NCBI RefSeq assembly: GCF_046630445.1
Contig: NC_092334.1
Span: 187,246,501 to 187,310,500 of the forward strand
Direction of reading: 5' to 3'
DNA length: 64,000 nt
Source: Rutidosis leptorrhynchoides
Taxonomy: Eukaryota > Streptophyta > Magnoliopsida > Asterales > Asteraceae
Shown piece after piece: positions 1-11,451 of this stretch. The notes under the pieces were generated by a model, which did no database searches, was not told the DNA's origin, and was given only the letters and a program-made list of their open reading frames with translations. The translations under genes and the position numbers were made by a program. How positions within the stretch are numbered: position 1 is the first letter of the stretch; every line of letters begins with the position of its first letter.

Positions 1-104
1 CGACCCGAATGTGTTGACTTTTTCGTTGACTTTGACCGACCAAAGTTTGACTTTTTGTCAAACTTAACCAAATGATTATGCAACCTTCCTAACTTGTTTC
101 TATA
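1..104 (+). mobile_element. Fragment of a B-family Gypsy LTR
   Basis: These bases match, with about one substitution, the inner part of the B element LTRs near 35434-35536 and 42617-42720. They include the same cluster of TTGACT/TTGACC motifs. The match stops at about position 104, where copia coding sequence begins. The rest of this LTR lies to the left of the window. Confidence 0.9.
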
Positions 105-1378
105 TGTTTTGTTCTCGCATGAAAGACTGGATTTTCTGCTAGACGTATAGCTGATAGGTTATCGCAGAAAAGCTTTACTTGATAATCTGCTGATTGATGT
201 AGATCTTCCATTAGTTGCTTCAACCAAGTAATTTCTTGCGTTGCTAATGCTGCCGACCGATATTCTGCTTCAGTGCTTGATAAGGATACTGTTGGTTGTC
301 TCTTGCTACACCATGATATTACTCCTGATCCAAAACTAAACATGTATCCCGTTGTTGACCGTCGTGTGTCATAGTCTCCAGCATAATCAGCGTCACAATA
401 TCCAGTCACCCGACATTCTTTTGTTCTCTTATATAAAATACCAAAGTTAATAGTGCCTTTAACATACCTTAAGATGCGTCGTACAACATCAAGGTGAGGC
501 TTCTTCGGATTGCTCATGTATTGACTAACCACTCCAACTGCATAAGATATGTCTGGCCGGCTTAGTGTGAGATAAATAAGACTTCCGACCATCTTTCGAT
601 ACATAGTAACATCTTGAAGAATTTTTCCTTCATCTGCTCGTAGTTTTGTATTCGGATCCATCAGAGTTGAGATAGGTTTGCAATTAAGCATTCCGTACTT
701 TTGTAAAAGATCTCGCGCATATTTCTGTTGTCCCAGAAATAATCCTTCTCTTTTCTGCTCTATTTCATGTCCATGAAAATGTTTGAGTTCTCCAAGCTCC
801 TTCATATGAAATCTGATAGATAGATTCTCTCTTGTTCTTTGGATCTCCTCATAGTGATCTCCCGTGATGATTAAGTCATCCACATATACTAGCACTATGG
901 CTAGTTTTCCTTGATCTTGTTTCACAAATAAACTAGAATCTGAAGGAGCAACTGTGAAACCACTTTGTACTAAGAACTCGCCAATCTTCCCGTACCAAGC
1001 TCTTGGAGCCTGCTTCAAGCTGTATAGTGCTTTCTTTAATTTGCAGACATGCTCAGGATGGATCTTGTTCTCAAAGCCTCTTGGTTGCTCCATATAAATA
1101 TCTTTGTCAAGTTCTCCATGTAAGAAAGCGTTATTGACATCCATCTGCCATAACTTCCAAGATTTGCTAGCGGCTAAAGCTAGTAGAGCTCGAATTGTTG
1201 TGATCTTCGCCACTTGACTAAATGTTTCTTCATAATCCAGCCCATATTTTTGAGAAAAACCTCTAGCAACAAGTCGAGCTTTATACCTTTCAATGGAGCC
1301 ATCTGATCGAGTCTTCACCTTGTAAACCCATTTACAAAATATTGGTTTTAATCTTTTGGCTTTGGAACTAAACTCCAT
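98..1378 (-). pseudogene. Copia H reverse transcriptase and RNase H (truncated)
   Basis: The translated segment starts in the classic copia RT opening (CKWVYKVK near residue 16). It continues through [12 protein letters not shown], the catalytic YVDD motif around residue 167, and the RNase H motifs [10 protein letters not shown] and STEAEY. It ends after HARTKHIE, where copia proteins normally run on for a few dozen residues to the end of RNase H. The last two residues and the stop come from the adjoining Gypsy LTR. The upstream integrase part is in another frame, so a frameshift lies near 1348-1378. Copia identity is firm. It is not functional as it stands. Confidence 0.93.
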
Positions 1379-2412
1379 GTCTGGTTTTCTTTTAGTGCAT
1401 TAATTTCTTCTTCCATCGCTTTCTGCCATTCTCGACTTTGTGCTGCTTCTTCATAAGTAGAAGGCTCAATAGGTATTGATTCATCCACATGAGCAGCATT
1501 GGCATACCTCGGATTAGGTTGCCTCGGTCTTGTTGATCTCCGTAATTCTTGTACATGCTCCTCGACATCCATTTGGCTTGAACGAACCTCCTTGGATACA
1601 GATTGATGCACACCAGTTTTCCATGGACTCGTTTCCTTAGAGTACGACTCTTCTCCTTCTTTAGTTGGATCTACTATTTGCTCTTTATGTTCTTCTATTT
1701 CTTCTGGAACTTCTTCTAATCCATGAGATTCTGGAAGCTCTATCTTTTGAGGTGACCACCATGAAGAAGCTTCATCAAATACCACATTTCTTGAAGTATG
1801 GCATTTTCCAGTATTTGGATCACAACATCTCCATCCTTTTCTTGATTCATCATAACCGACAAAAATGCATCGGATTGCCTTCTTATCAAATTTGCTTCGT
1901 AGGTGATCCGGTACGAAGACGTAGCATACACATCCAAAAACCTTGAGATGGTTGACGGTTGGCTTGATCTTCCATAATCTTTCATACGGTGAAATATGCC
2001 CCAACTTTGTTTGTGGAAGCCTATTTATCACGTATGATGCCGTTCTCATACATTCAGCCCAAAATCTTCCTGGCACATTCTTACCATGAAGCATACTTCT
2101 ACAAGTTTCGGCAAGGTGACGATTCTTGCGTTCTGCGACTCCATTCTGTTGTGGGGTATTGGGACAAGTTAATTGTCTTCTAATCTTGTACTTCTCAAGA
2201 TATATATTGAACTCAGTCGATAAATATTCTCCTCCATTATCTGTGCGTAAGCACCTTATCATATTATTAAGCTCACTTTCTATCTTCTCCTTGAACTCTT
2301 TAAACTTCTGAAAAGTCTCCGACTTTTCCTTCATGAAGTAAACCCACACATACCTTGAGAAGTCATCAATGAATGTCACCATATACTTCATTCCTCCAAG
2401 TGATATTTGTTT
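1348..2412 (-). pseudogene. Copia H integrase core and C-terminal part
   Basis: The reading frame begins at the junction with element A and carries the rve integrase core. [13 protein letters not shown] gives the first catalytic Asp, [11 protein letters not shown] the second, and [11 protein letters not shown] the Glu region. The [11 protein letters not shown] segment and the copia-specific [11 protein letters not shown] segment follow. A charged linker then leads towards reverse transcriptase. The frame is lost near 1350, just before the reverse transcriptase begins. The N-terminal half of the integrase is at 15531-16173, on the other side of the 13.1-kb insertion. Confidence 0.92.
2408..2412. 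repeat. Target-site duplication of element A (left)
   Basis: TGTTT directly precedes the left LTR and matches 15531-15535 after the right LTR. Five bases is the usual duplication length for Gypsy and copia elements. Confidence 0.93.
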
Positions 2413-5400
2413 TGAAATGTCCCGTTCTTAGTGATTAAAAACGTTCCATATTAATTGATTTCGTTGCGAGGTTTTGACCTCTATATGAGACGTTTTTCAA
2501 AGACTGCATTCATTTTTAAAACAAACCATAACCTTTATTTCATAAATAAAGGTTTAAAAAGCTTTACGTAGATTATCAAATAATGATAATCTAAAATATC
2601 CTGTTTACACACGACCATTACATAATGGTTTACAATACAAATATGCTACATCGAAATCAGTTTTTTGAATGCAATTTTTACACAATATCATACAAACATG
2701 GACTCCAAATCTTGTCCTTATTTTAGTATGCAACAGCGGAAGCTCTTAATATTCACCTGAGAATAAACATGCTTTAAACGTCAACAAAAATGTTGGTGAG
2801 TTATAGGTTTAACCTATATATATCAAATCGTAACAATAGACCACAAGATTTCATATTTCAATACACATCCCATACATAGAGATAAAAAATCATTCATATG
2901 GTGAACACCTGGTAACCGACATTAACAAGATGCATATATAAGAATATCCCCATCATTCCGGGACACCCTTCGGATATGATATAAATTTCGAAGTACTAAA
3001 GCATCCGGTACTTTGGATAGGGTTTGTTAGGCCCAATAGATCTATCTTTAGGATTCGCGTCAATTAGGGTGTCTGTTCCCTAATTCTTAGATTTCCAGAC
3101 TTAATAAAAAGGGGCATATTCGATTTCGATAATTCAACCATAGAATGTAGTTTCATGTACTTGTGTCTATTTTGTAAATCATTTATAAAACCTGCATGTA
3201 TTCTCATCCCAAAAATATTAGATTTTAAAAGTGGGACTATAACTCACTTTCACAGATTTTTACTTCGTCGGGAAGTAAGACTTGGCCACTGGTTGATTCA
3301 CGAACCTATAACAATATATACATATATATCAAAGTATGTTCAAAATATATTTACAACACTTTTAATATATTTTGATGTTTTAAGTTTATTAAGTCAGCTG
3401 TCCTCGTTAGTAACCTACAACTAGTTGTCCACAGTTAGATATACAGAAATAAATCGATAAATATTATCTTGAATCAATCCACGACCCAGTGTATACGTAT
3501 CTCAGTATTGATCACAACTCAAACTATACATATTTTGGAATCAACCTCAACCCTGTATAGCTAACTCCAACATTCACATATAGAGTGTCTATGGTTGTTC
3601 CGAAATATATATAGATGTGTCGACATGATAGGTCGAAACATTGTATACGTGTCTATGGTATCTCAAGATTACATAATATACAATACAAGTTGATTAAGTT
3701 ATGGTTGGAATAGATTTGTTATCAATTTTCACGTAGCTAAAATGAGAAAAATTATCCAATTTTGTTTTACCCATAACTTCTTCATTTTAAATCCGTTTTG
3801 AGTGAATCAAATTGCTATGGTTTCATATTGAACTCTATTTTATGAATCTAAACAGAAAAAGTATAGGTTTATAGTCGGAAAAATAAGTTACAAGTCATTT
3901 TTGTAAAGGTAGTCATTTCAGTCGAAAGAACGACGTCTAGATGACCATTTTAGAAAACATACTTCCACTTTGAGTTTAACCATAATTTTTGGATATAGTT
4001 TCATGTTCATAATAAAAGTCATTTTCTCAGAATAACAAATTTTAAATCAAAGTTTATCATAGTTTTTAATTAACTAACCTAAAACAGCCCGCGGTGTTAC
4101 TACGACGGCGTAAATCCGGTTTTACGGTGTTTTTCGTGTTTCCAGGTTTTAAATCATTAAGTTAGCATATCATATAGATATAGAACATGTGTTTAGTTAA
4201 TTTTAAAAGTCAAGTTATAAGGATTAACTTTTGTTTGCGAACAAGTTTAGAATTAACTAAACTATGTTCTAGTGATTACGAGTTTAAACCTTCGAATAAG
4301 ATAGTTTTATATATATGAATCGAATGATGTTATGAACATCATTACTACCTCAAGTTTAGTAGGTAAACCTACTGGAAGTGACAAGAAATGATCTAGCTTC
4401 AAAGGATCTTGGATGGCTTGAAAGTTCTTGAAGTAGGATCATGACACAAAAACAAGTTCAAGTAAGATTTTTACTCGAATTAAGATAGTTTATAGTTATA
4501 GAAATTGAATCAAAGTTTGAATATGAATATTACCTTGAATAATAAAGATAACCTACTGTATATAACAAAGGTTTCTTGATCTTAGATGATTACTTGGAAT
4601 GGATTAGAAAGCTTGGAAGTAAATTAGTAAACTTGAAGGGATTTTTGAAGTGTTCTTGAAGTGTTCTTCCTATGATGATTATAGCTTGATTCTTGAAGTG
4701 ATTTTTGATGAAGATGATGATTAACTACTGGAAAAATACGTTCATAATAGTGTGTGTGTGTTGAGAGAGAATTAGAAAGAGAATTGGAAGTGAAATGGAG
4801 TGAATGATGAGTGGTAATTGGTGAGTGGTGAGTGGGGTTAAAAGGAGTTCTAGTTAGTTGACTAGCTCATGGTAGAAGTTAAAATTGATTAGTCATACAT
4901 GACATAATCAAGAGTGGAATCCCATGCTAGTTCCTATTGGTATATACCCATAGTAAGTACGTTTTGAAGCTGTGTATAATACGGGTAAGAATACGACTAG
5001 AATTCTTGATGAAAGAAAAGAATGGGAAAGTAACTGTAACCATTTTCGTTAAGTATGAGTGTTTTGATATATGTCTTGAAGTCTTCCAAAAGTATTTTAA
5101 TACATCTAAATACACTACATGTATATACATTTTAACTGAGTCGTTAAGTCATCGTTAGTCGTTACAAGTAAGTGTTGTTTTGAAACCTTTAAGTTAACGA
5201 TCTCAATTAATGTTGTTAACCCATTGTTTATTATATCTAATGAGATGTTAAATTATTATATTATCATGATATTATGATATATTAATATATCTTAATATGA
5301 TATATATACATTTAAATGTCGTTACAACGATAATCGTTACATATATGTCTCGTTTCGAAATCCTTAAGTTAGTAGTCTTGTTTATATGTATATAACTCAT

Positions 5401-5664
5401 TGTTAATATAATTATGGAGATACTTACTTATCATAATCTCATGTTAACCATATGTATTTCCATATATATATCGTCATGTCGTTTTTACAAGTTTTAACGT
5501 TCGTGAATCGCCGGTCAACTTGGGTGGTCAATTGTCTATATGAAACATATTTCAATTAATCAAGTCTTAACAAGTTTGATGGCTTAACATGTTGGAAAAA
5601 TTTAATCATGTAAATATCAATCTCAATTAATATATATAAACATGGAAAAGTTCGGGTCACTACA
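2413..5664 (-). repeat. 3' LTR of element A
   Basis: Begins TGAAATGTCCCG and ends GGGTCACTACA on the plus strand, so the element's own strand starts TGTAGTGACCCG. It is nearly identical along its whole 3252 bp to 12279-15530. The short ORFs seen inside it on both strands have no recognisable domain. Confidence 0.95.
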
Positions 5665-5677
5665 GTACCTACCCGTT
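5665..5677 (-). other. Polypurine tract of element A
   Basis: On the minus strand AACGGGTAGGTAC directly abuts the 3' LTR, the position of the plus-strand primer in reverse transcription. Element D has the near-identical AACGGGAAGGTAC at the same place. Confidence 0.75.
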
Positions 5678-5681
5678 AAAT

Positions 5682-5700
5682 AAATTTCGTCCCGAAATTT
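5682..5700 (-). other. Conserved 19-bp inverted repeat at the pol stop (A)
   Basis: AAATTTCGGGACGAAATTT on the minus strand overlaps the end of the integrase reading frame and lies a few bases before the polypurine tract. It has an 8-bp perfect stem. The same motif occurs at the same place in B, C and D. Confidence 0.8.
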
Positions 5701-6098
5701 TAAGCTGTTGAAGGTGTTGACGAATCTTCTGGAAATAGATGCGGGTATTTCTTCTTCATCTGATCTTCACGCTCCCAGGTGAACTCGGGTCCTCTACGAG
5801 CATTCCATCGAACCTTAACAATTGGTATTTTGTTTTGCTTAAGTCTTTTAACCTCCCGATCCATTATTTCGACGGGTTCTTCGATGAATTGGAGTTTTTC
5901 GTTGATTTGGATTTCATCTAACGGAATATTGAGATCTTCTTTAGCAAAACATTTCTTCAAATTCGAGACATGGAAAGTGTTATGTACAGCCGCGAGTTGT
6001 TGAGGTAACTCAAGTCGGTAAGCTACTGGTCCGACACGATCAATAATCTTGAATGGTCCAATATACCTTGGATTTAATTTCCCTCGTTTACCAAATCA
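5700..6098 (-). pseudogene. Element A integrase C-terminal tail
   Basis: This continues the pol frame after an in-frame TGA at about 6098, which by comparison with B should be an Arg codon (CGA). It has the segment that includes the conserved HVSNLKK motif, then [18 protein letters not shown] and the ending [18 protein letters not shown]. In chromoviruses this region is a chromodomain-like tail after the integrase that can steer integration. Here the aromatic cage is not obvious, so chromodomain function is uncertain. Confidence 0.85.
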
Positions 6099-9000
6099 AA
6101 CAACGCCTTTCCAAGGTGCAACTTTAAGCATGACCATCTCTCCAATTTCAAATTCTATATCTTTTCTTTTAATGTCAGCGTAGCTCTTTTGTCGACTTTG
6201 GGCGGTTTTCAACCGTTGTTGAATTTGGATGATCTTCTCGGTAGTTTCTTGTATAATCTCCGGACCCGTAATCTGTCTATCCCCCACTTCACTCCAACAA
6301 ATTGGAGACCTGCACTTTCTACCATAAAGTGCTTCAAACGGCGCCATCTCAATGCTTGAATGGTAGCTGTTGTTGTAGGAAAATTCTGCTAATGGTAGAT
6401 GTCGATCCCAACTGTTTCCGAAATCAATAACACATACTCGTAGCATGTCTTCAAGCGTTTGTATCGTCCTTTCGCTCTGCCCATCAGTTTGTGGATGATA
6501 GGCAGTACTCATGTCTAGACGAGTTCCTAATGCTTGCTGTAATGTCTGCCAGAATCTTGAAATAAATCTGTCATCCCTATCAGAGATAATAGAGATTGGT
6601 ATTCCATGTCTGGAGAATACTTCCTTTAAATACAGTCGTACTAACTTCTCCATCTTGTCATCTTCTCTTATTGGCAGGAAGTGTGCTGATTTGGTGAGAC
6701 GATCAACTATTACCCAAATAGTATCAAAACCACTTGCAGTCCTTGGCAATTTAGTGATGAAATCCATGGTAATGTTTTCCCATTTCCATTCTGGGATTTT
6801 GGGTTGTTGAAGTAGACCTGATGTTTTCTGATGCTCAGCTTTGACCTTAGAACACGTCAAACATTCTCCTACGTATTTAGCAACATCGGTTTTCATACCC
6901 GGCCACCAAAAATGTTTCTTGAGATCCTTGTACATCTTCCCCGTTCCAGGATGTATTGAGTATCTGGTTTTATGAGCTTCTCTAAGTACCATTTCTCTCA
7001 TATCTCCAAATTTTGGTACCCAAATCCTTTCAGCCCTATACCGGGTTTCGTCTTCCCGAATATTAAGATGCTGCTCCGATCCTTTGTGTATTTCATCCTT
7101 TAAATTTCCTTCTTTTAAAACTCCTTGTTGCGCCTCCTTTATTTGAGTAGTAAGGTTATTATGAATCATTATATTCATAGATTTTACTCGAATGGGTTCT
7201 CTGTCCTTCCTGCTCAAGGCATCGGCTACCACATTTGCCTTCCTCGGGTGGTAACGAATCTCAAAGTCGTAATCATTCAATAATTCAATCCACCTACGCT
7301 GCCTCATATTCAGTTGTTTCTGATTAAATATATGTTGAAGACTTTTGTGATCGGTGTATATAATACTTTTGACCCCATATAAGTAGTGCCTCCAAGTCTT
7401 TAATGCAAAAACAACCGCGCCTAATTCCAAATCATGCGTCGTATAATTTTGTTCGTGAATCTTCAATTGTCTAGACTCATAAGCAATCACCTTCGTTCGT
7501 TGCATTAATACACAACCGAGACCTTGCTTTGATGCATCACAATAAATCACAAAATCATCATTCCCTTCAGGCAATGACAATATAGGTGCCGTAGTTAGCT
7601 TTTTCTTCAATAACTGAAACGCTTTCTCTTGTTCATCATTCCATTCAAATTTCTTCCCTTTATGCGTTAATGCAGTCAAGGGTTTTGCTATTCTGGAAAA
7701 GTCTTGGATGAACCTTCTGTAGTAACCAGCTAGTCCTAAAAACTGGCGTATGTGTTTCGGAGTTTTCGGGGTTTCCCACTTTTCAACAGTTTCTATCTTT
7801 GCCGGATCCACCTTAATACCTTCTTTGTTCACTATGTGACCGAGGAATTGAACTTCTTCCAACCAAAATGCACACTTTGAAAACTTAGCGTACAATTCTT
7901 CCTTCCTCAATACTTCTAACACCTTTCTCAAATGTTCACCGTGTTCTTGGTCATTCTTTGAGTAAATAAGTATGTCATCAATGAAAACAATGACAAACTT
8001 GTCAAGGTATGGTCCACACACTCGGTTCATAAGGTCCATGAACACAGCTGGTGCATTAGTTAAACCAAACGGCATGACCATAAACTCGTAATGACCGTAA
8101 CGTGTTCTGAAAGCAGTCTTTGGAATATCATCTTCTTTCACCCGCATTTGATGATACCTGGAACGTAAGTCAATCTTTGAATAAACAGACGAGCCTTGTA
8201 GTTGATCAAATAAGTCGTCGATTCTCGGTAGTGGGTAGCGGTTCTTGATGGTAAGTTTGTTCAACTCTCGGTAGTCGATACACAACCTGAATGTACCATC
8301 TTTCTTCTTGACAAACAAAACAGGAGCTCCCCACGGTGATGTGCTTGGTCGAATGAAACCACGCTCTAAAAGTTCTTGTAATTGGCTTTGCAGTTCTTTC
8401 ATCTCGCTGGGTGCGAGTCTGTAAGGAGCACGAGCTATTGGTGCAGCTCCTGGTACAAGATCTATTTGAAATTCAACGGATCGATGTGGGGGTAATCCCG
8501 GTAATTCTTTCGAAAATACATCGGGAAATTCTTTTGCGACGGGAACATCATTGATGCTCTTTTCTTCAGTTTGTACTTTCTCGACGTGTGCTAGAACAGC
8601 ATAGCAACCTTTTCTTATTAGTTTTTGTGCCTTCAAATTACTAATAAGATGTAGCTTCGTGTTGCCCTTTTCTCCGTACACCATTAAGGGTTTTCCTTTT
8701 TCTCGTATAATGCGAATTGCATTTTTGTAACAAACGATCTCTGCTTTCACTTCTTTCAACCAGTCCATACCGATTATCACATCAAAACTCCCTAACTCTA
8801 CTGGTATCAAATCAATCTTAAATGTTTCGCTAACCAGTTTAATTTCTCGATTCCGACATATATTATCTGCTGAAATTAATTTACCATTTGCTAATTCGAA
8901 TAAAAATTCACTATCTAAAGGCGTCAATGGACAACTTAATTTAGCACAAAAATCTCTACTCATATAGCTTCTATCCGCACCCGAATCAAATAAAACGTAA

Positions 9001-9415
9001 GCAGATTTATTGTCAATAAGAAACGTACCCGTAACAAGCTCCGGGTCATCCTGTGCCTCTGCCGCATTAATATTGAAAACTCTTCCGCGGCCTTGTCCGT
9101 TCGTGTTCTCCTGGTTCGGACAATTTCTAATAATGTGGCCCGGTTTTCCACATTTATAACAAACTACATTGGCATAACTTGCTCCGACACTACTTGCTCC
9201 GCCATTACTCGTTCCGACACCATTTGTTCCTTTCGTTCTATTAACCCCTGGTCCGTAGACCTCACACTTCACCGCGCTATGACCATTTCTTTTACACTTG
9301 TTGCAAAATTTGGTGCAGAACCCCGAGTGATACTTTTCACACCTTTGGCATAGCTGCTTCTGATTGTTGTTATTGTTGCGGTTATTATTTTTGTTGGGAT
9401 GATTATTGTAGTTGC

Positions 9416-9455
<40 letters not shown>

Positions 9456-9665
9456 GGGCCGTTTGTTGTAGTTGCGATTGATGTTGCGATTGTTGGAATA
9501 ATTGTTGCGATTATTGTTGTAATTGCTGTTGTTGTTGTATTGGTGATTCTTATCACCGTTTTCCTCCCACTTTCTTTTGACTTGCTTCACATTGGCCTCT
9601 TCAGCAGTCTGTTCTTTAATTCTTTCTTCAATCTGGTTCACTAGTTTGTGAGCTATTCTACATGC
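6096..9665 (-). pseudogene. Element A gag C-terminus, protease, RT, RNase H, integrase
   Basis: One long frame carries an Asn-rich stretch and CCHC knuckles ([14 protein letters not shown] near residue 160). It continues with an aspartic protease (LFDSGADRS near 217), reverse transcriptase (FIDDILIYS near 550) and RNase H ([13 protein letters not shown] near 695). The integrase HHCC zinc finger lies near 890-930, and the D-D-E core runs from about 958 to 1060. It is separated from the first part of gag by a single in-frame TAG and from the integrase tail by a TGA. There is no frameshift. Few breaks and intact catalytic motifs fit a young element. The order PR-RT-RH-IN defines it as Ty3/gypsy. 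Confidence 0.93.
9416..9456 (-). repeat. (AAC)n trinucleotide repeat in gag of A
   Basis: A run of GTT/AAC triplets encodes the polyasparagine linker of the element A gag, between the capsid region and the zinc knuckles. Element B has a shorter Asn run at 37020-37053. Confidence 0.85.
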
Positions 9666-10325
9666 CTATTGTATGGAGACGGGCTCGTGTGAACTTATAT
9701 CTTCTTGGATTCTTTCTGGTAATCCTTTCACAAACGCGTCGATCTTCTCTTCCTCATCTTCGAATGCTCCCGGACACAATAGGCACAATTCTGTGAATCG
9801 TCTTTCGTACGTGGTAATATCAAATCCTTGGGTTCGTAACCCTCTAAGTTCTGTCTTGAGCTTATTGACCTCGGTTCTGGGACGGTACTTCTCGTTCATC
9901 AAGTGCTTGAATGCTGACCACGGTAGTGCGTACGCATCGTCTTGTCCCACTTGTTCTAGATAGGTATTCCACCATGTTAACGCAGAACCTGTGAAGGTAT
10001 GCGTAGCGTACTTCACTTTGTCCTTTTCAGTACACTTACTTATGGCAAACACCGATTCGACCTTCTCGGTCCACCGTTTCAATCCGATCGGTCCTTCGGT
10101 TCCATCAAATTCCAAAGGTTTGCAGGCAGTGAATTCTTTGTAGGTGCATCCTACACGATTTCCTGTACTGCTAGATCCAAGGTTATTGTTGGTATGTAGC
10201 GCAACCTGTACTGCGGCTATGTTTGAAGCTAGAAAAGTACGGAATTCCTCTTCATTCATATTCACGGTGTGTCGAGTAGTCGGTGCCATTTCCTTCAAAA
10301 TAGTCAAATGGAACAAGTTAATCAT
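9666..10325 (-). pseudogene. Element A gag, N-terminal capsid region
   Basis: It matches the plant Gypsy gag pattern: a CTYKEFTACKP box, the FDGTEGPIGLKRW stretch, KVKYATHTFTGSALTWWN, and the tract before EDISSHEP. An ATG at 10289 (MAPTTRHTV) is the likely start. A further in-frame ATG lies at 10325. The frame stops at a TAG at 9666-9668 and continues in the same frame beyond it, so the stop interrupts gag itself rather than separating gag from pol. The capsid region would form the virus-like particle core. Confidence 0.9.
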
Positions 10326-10723
10326 ACAGAATATTAAGAGTAGTTAATAGTATTTCGTAGCATAATATGAACTCATTTATAAAAGCTTTTTCTTCATATT
10401 AGCGTTTTATAAGTTTAAATTCGGGTAGTACCTACCCGTTAAGTTCATACTTAGTAGCTAATATACAATTCAACTACTACAATTCTATATGAAAAACTGA
10501 TTATAATAATATTTCGCGTTCAAACTTTTACACAATATTTTACAAACTTACAATACCGCTTATTTTACATATAGCATGAAATATAGCACACAATAAATTT
10601 GATACAAGATGGTTGTGAAGATAATTCTAGCTAGTACACAAGTCGTTCAGCAAAGGCAATAAAGACACGTAATTCATACGTCCAGAAACAAGTCATGCAT
10701 TATGGTTTTACTAGGATTACTTC
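10326..10723. other. Element A leader between F-box ORF and gag
   Basis: AT-rich with no ORF worth calling. It contains an exact 13-bp copy of the polypurine tract (see 10428-10440). Confidence 0.6.
10428..10440 (-). other. Internal copy of the polypurine tract
   Basis: AACGGGTAGGTAC on the minus strand is identical to the tract at 5665-5677; the two bases before it also match. It lies about 100 bp upstream of gag. It could be a second plus-strand priming site or the scar of a past rearrangement. Confidence 0.5.
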
Positions 10724-11314
10724 TCATCCTTGGTCTTGTGGAACATAACCGTTATGGCCGTTGATAAGACAGCGTGTTGTAACGTCGTCAAAGGGACGAG
10801 GGTTACGTAATGTCCAACAGTCCCGTAACAATCTAAAAACCTCATTTCTTACCCCAATTACCGACTCCGTCACTTGTCGGAACGTTTTGTTTAATAGTTG
10901 TAGCCCGATGTTCTTGTTCTCACTTTGGTGAGAAGCGAACATTACTAATCCGTAAGCATAACATGCTTCTTTATGTTGCATGTTAGCCGCTTTTTCTAAA
11001 TCACGAAGTCCAATATTCTGATATATTGAGTCAAAATAATTTCTTAACCCATTGCGTAAAATAACATTTGGGTTCCCCGCAATATATGCGTCAAAGTAAA
11101 CACATCGTAACTTATGGATTTCCCAATGTGATATCCCCCATCTTTCGAACGAAAGCCTTTTATAAACCAAGGCATTCTTGGAACGTTCTTCGAATGTCTT
11201 ACAAACTGATCTCGCCTTAAATAGTTGTGCCGAAGAATTCTGACCGACTCTAGACAAGATTTCATCAATCATGTCTCCGGGTAGGTCTCTTAAAATATTG
11301 GGTTGTCTATCCAT
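10724..11314 (-). CDS. F-box protein with Sel1-like segment, carried by element A
   Basis: An uninterrupted 196-aa ORF starts at an ATG at 11314. Residues 7-50 fit an F-box (LRDLPGDMIDEILSRVG, then SVCKTF and the YKRLSF region). Residues about 98-130 fit a Sel1-type helical repeat (LEKAANMQHKEACYAYGLVM). The C-terminus has scattered Cys and Trp. This layout resembles the plant F-box family of At1g67623/At2g35280-like proteins, whose F-box would bind SKP1 in an SCF ubiquitin ligase. The family match is from memory, not a search. It lies on the element's coding strand, between the acidic ORF and gag, with no introns, so it looks like captured host sequence kept inside the retrotransposon. Expression and target are unknown. 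Confidence 0.75.
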   Translation of the reverse strand: MDRQPNILRDLPGDMIDEILSRVGQNSSAQLFKARSVCKTFEERSKNALVYKRLSFERWGISHWEIHKLRCVYFDAYIAGNPNVILRNGLRNYFDSIYQNIGLRDLEKAANMQHKEACYAYGLVMFASHQSENKNIGLQLLNKTFRQVTESVIGVRNEVFRLLRDCWTLRNPRPFDDVTTRCLINGHNGYVPQDQG

Positions 11315-11451
11315 TTTGTGTTTTTATACTGTAAAATAGACAAGAGTTAGATTCATAAAAAAAATACTTACTAATACAAGCAATTTTTACATATATCATA
11401 AAGCATAAGCACACTATATTACTTATATTACACCACACAAATACAACTATC

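Noticed and set aside
3155-3424. 89-codon ORF in A's LTR, present again at 13027-13290
   Set aside because: It repeats only because the LTR is duplicated, runs against the element's strand and has no recognisable domain.
4927-5158. ORFs on both strands of A's LTR
   Set aside because: Overlapping low-complexity frames on opposite strands; chance frames in AT-rich DNA.
9666-9668. Suppressible gag-pol stop in element A
   Set aside because: The TAG lies inside gag, before the zinc knuckles, and relatives have no stop there, so it is better read as a mutation.
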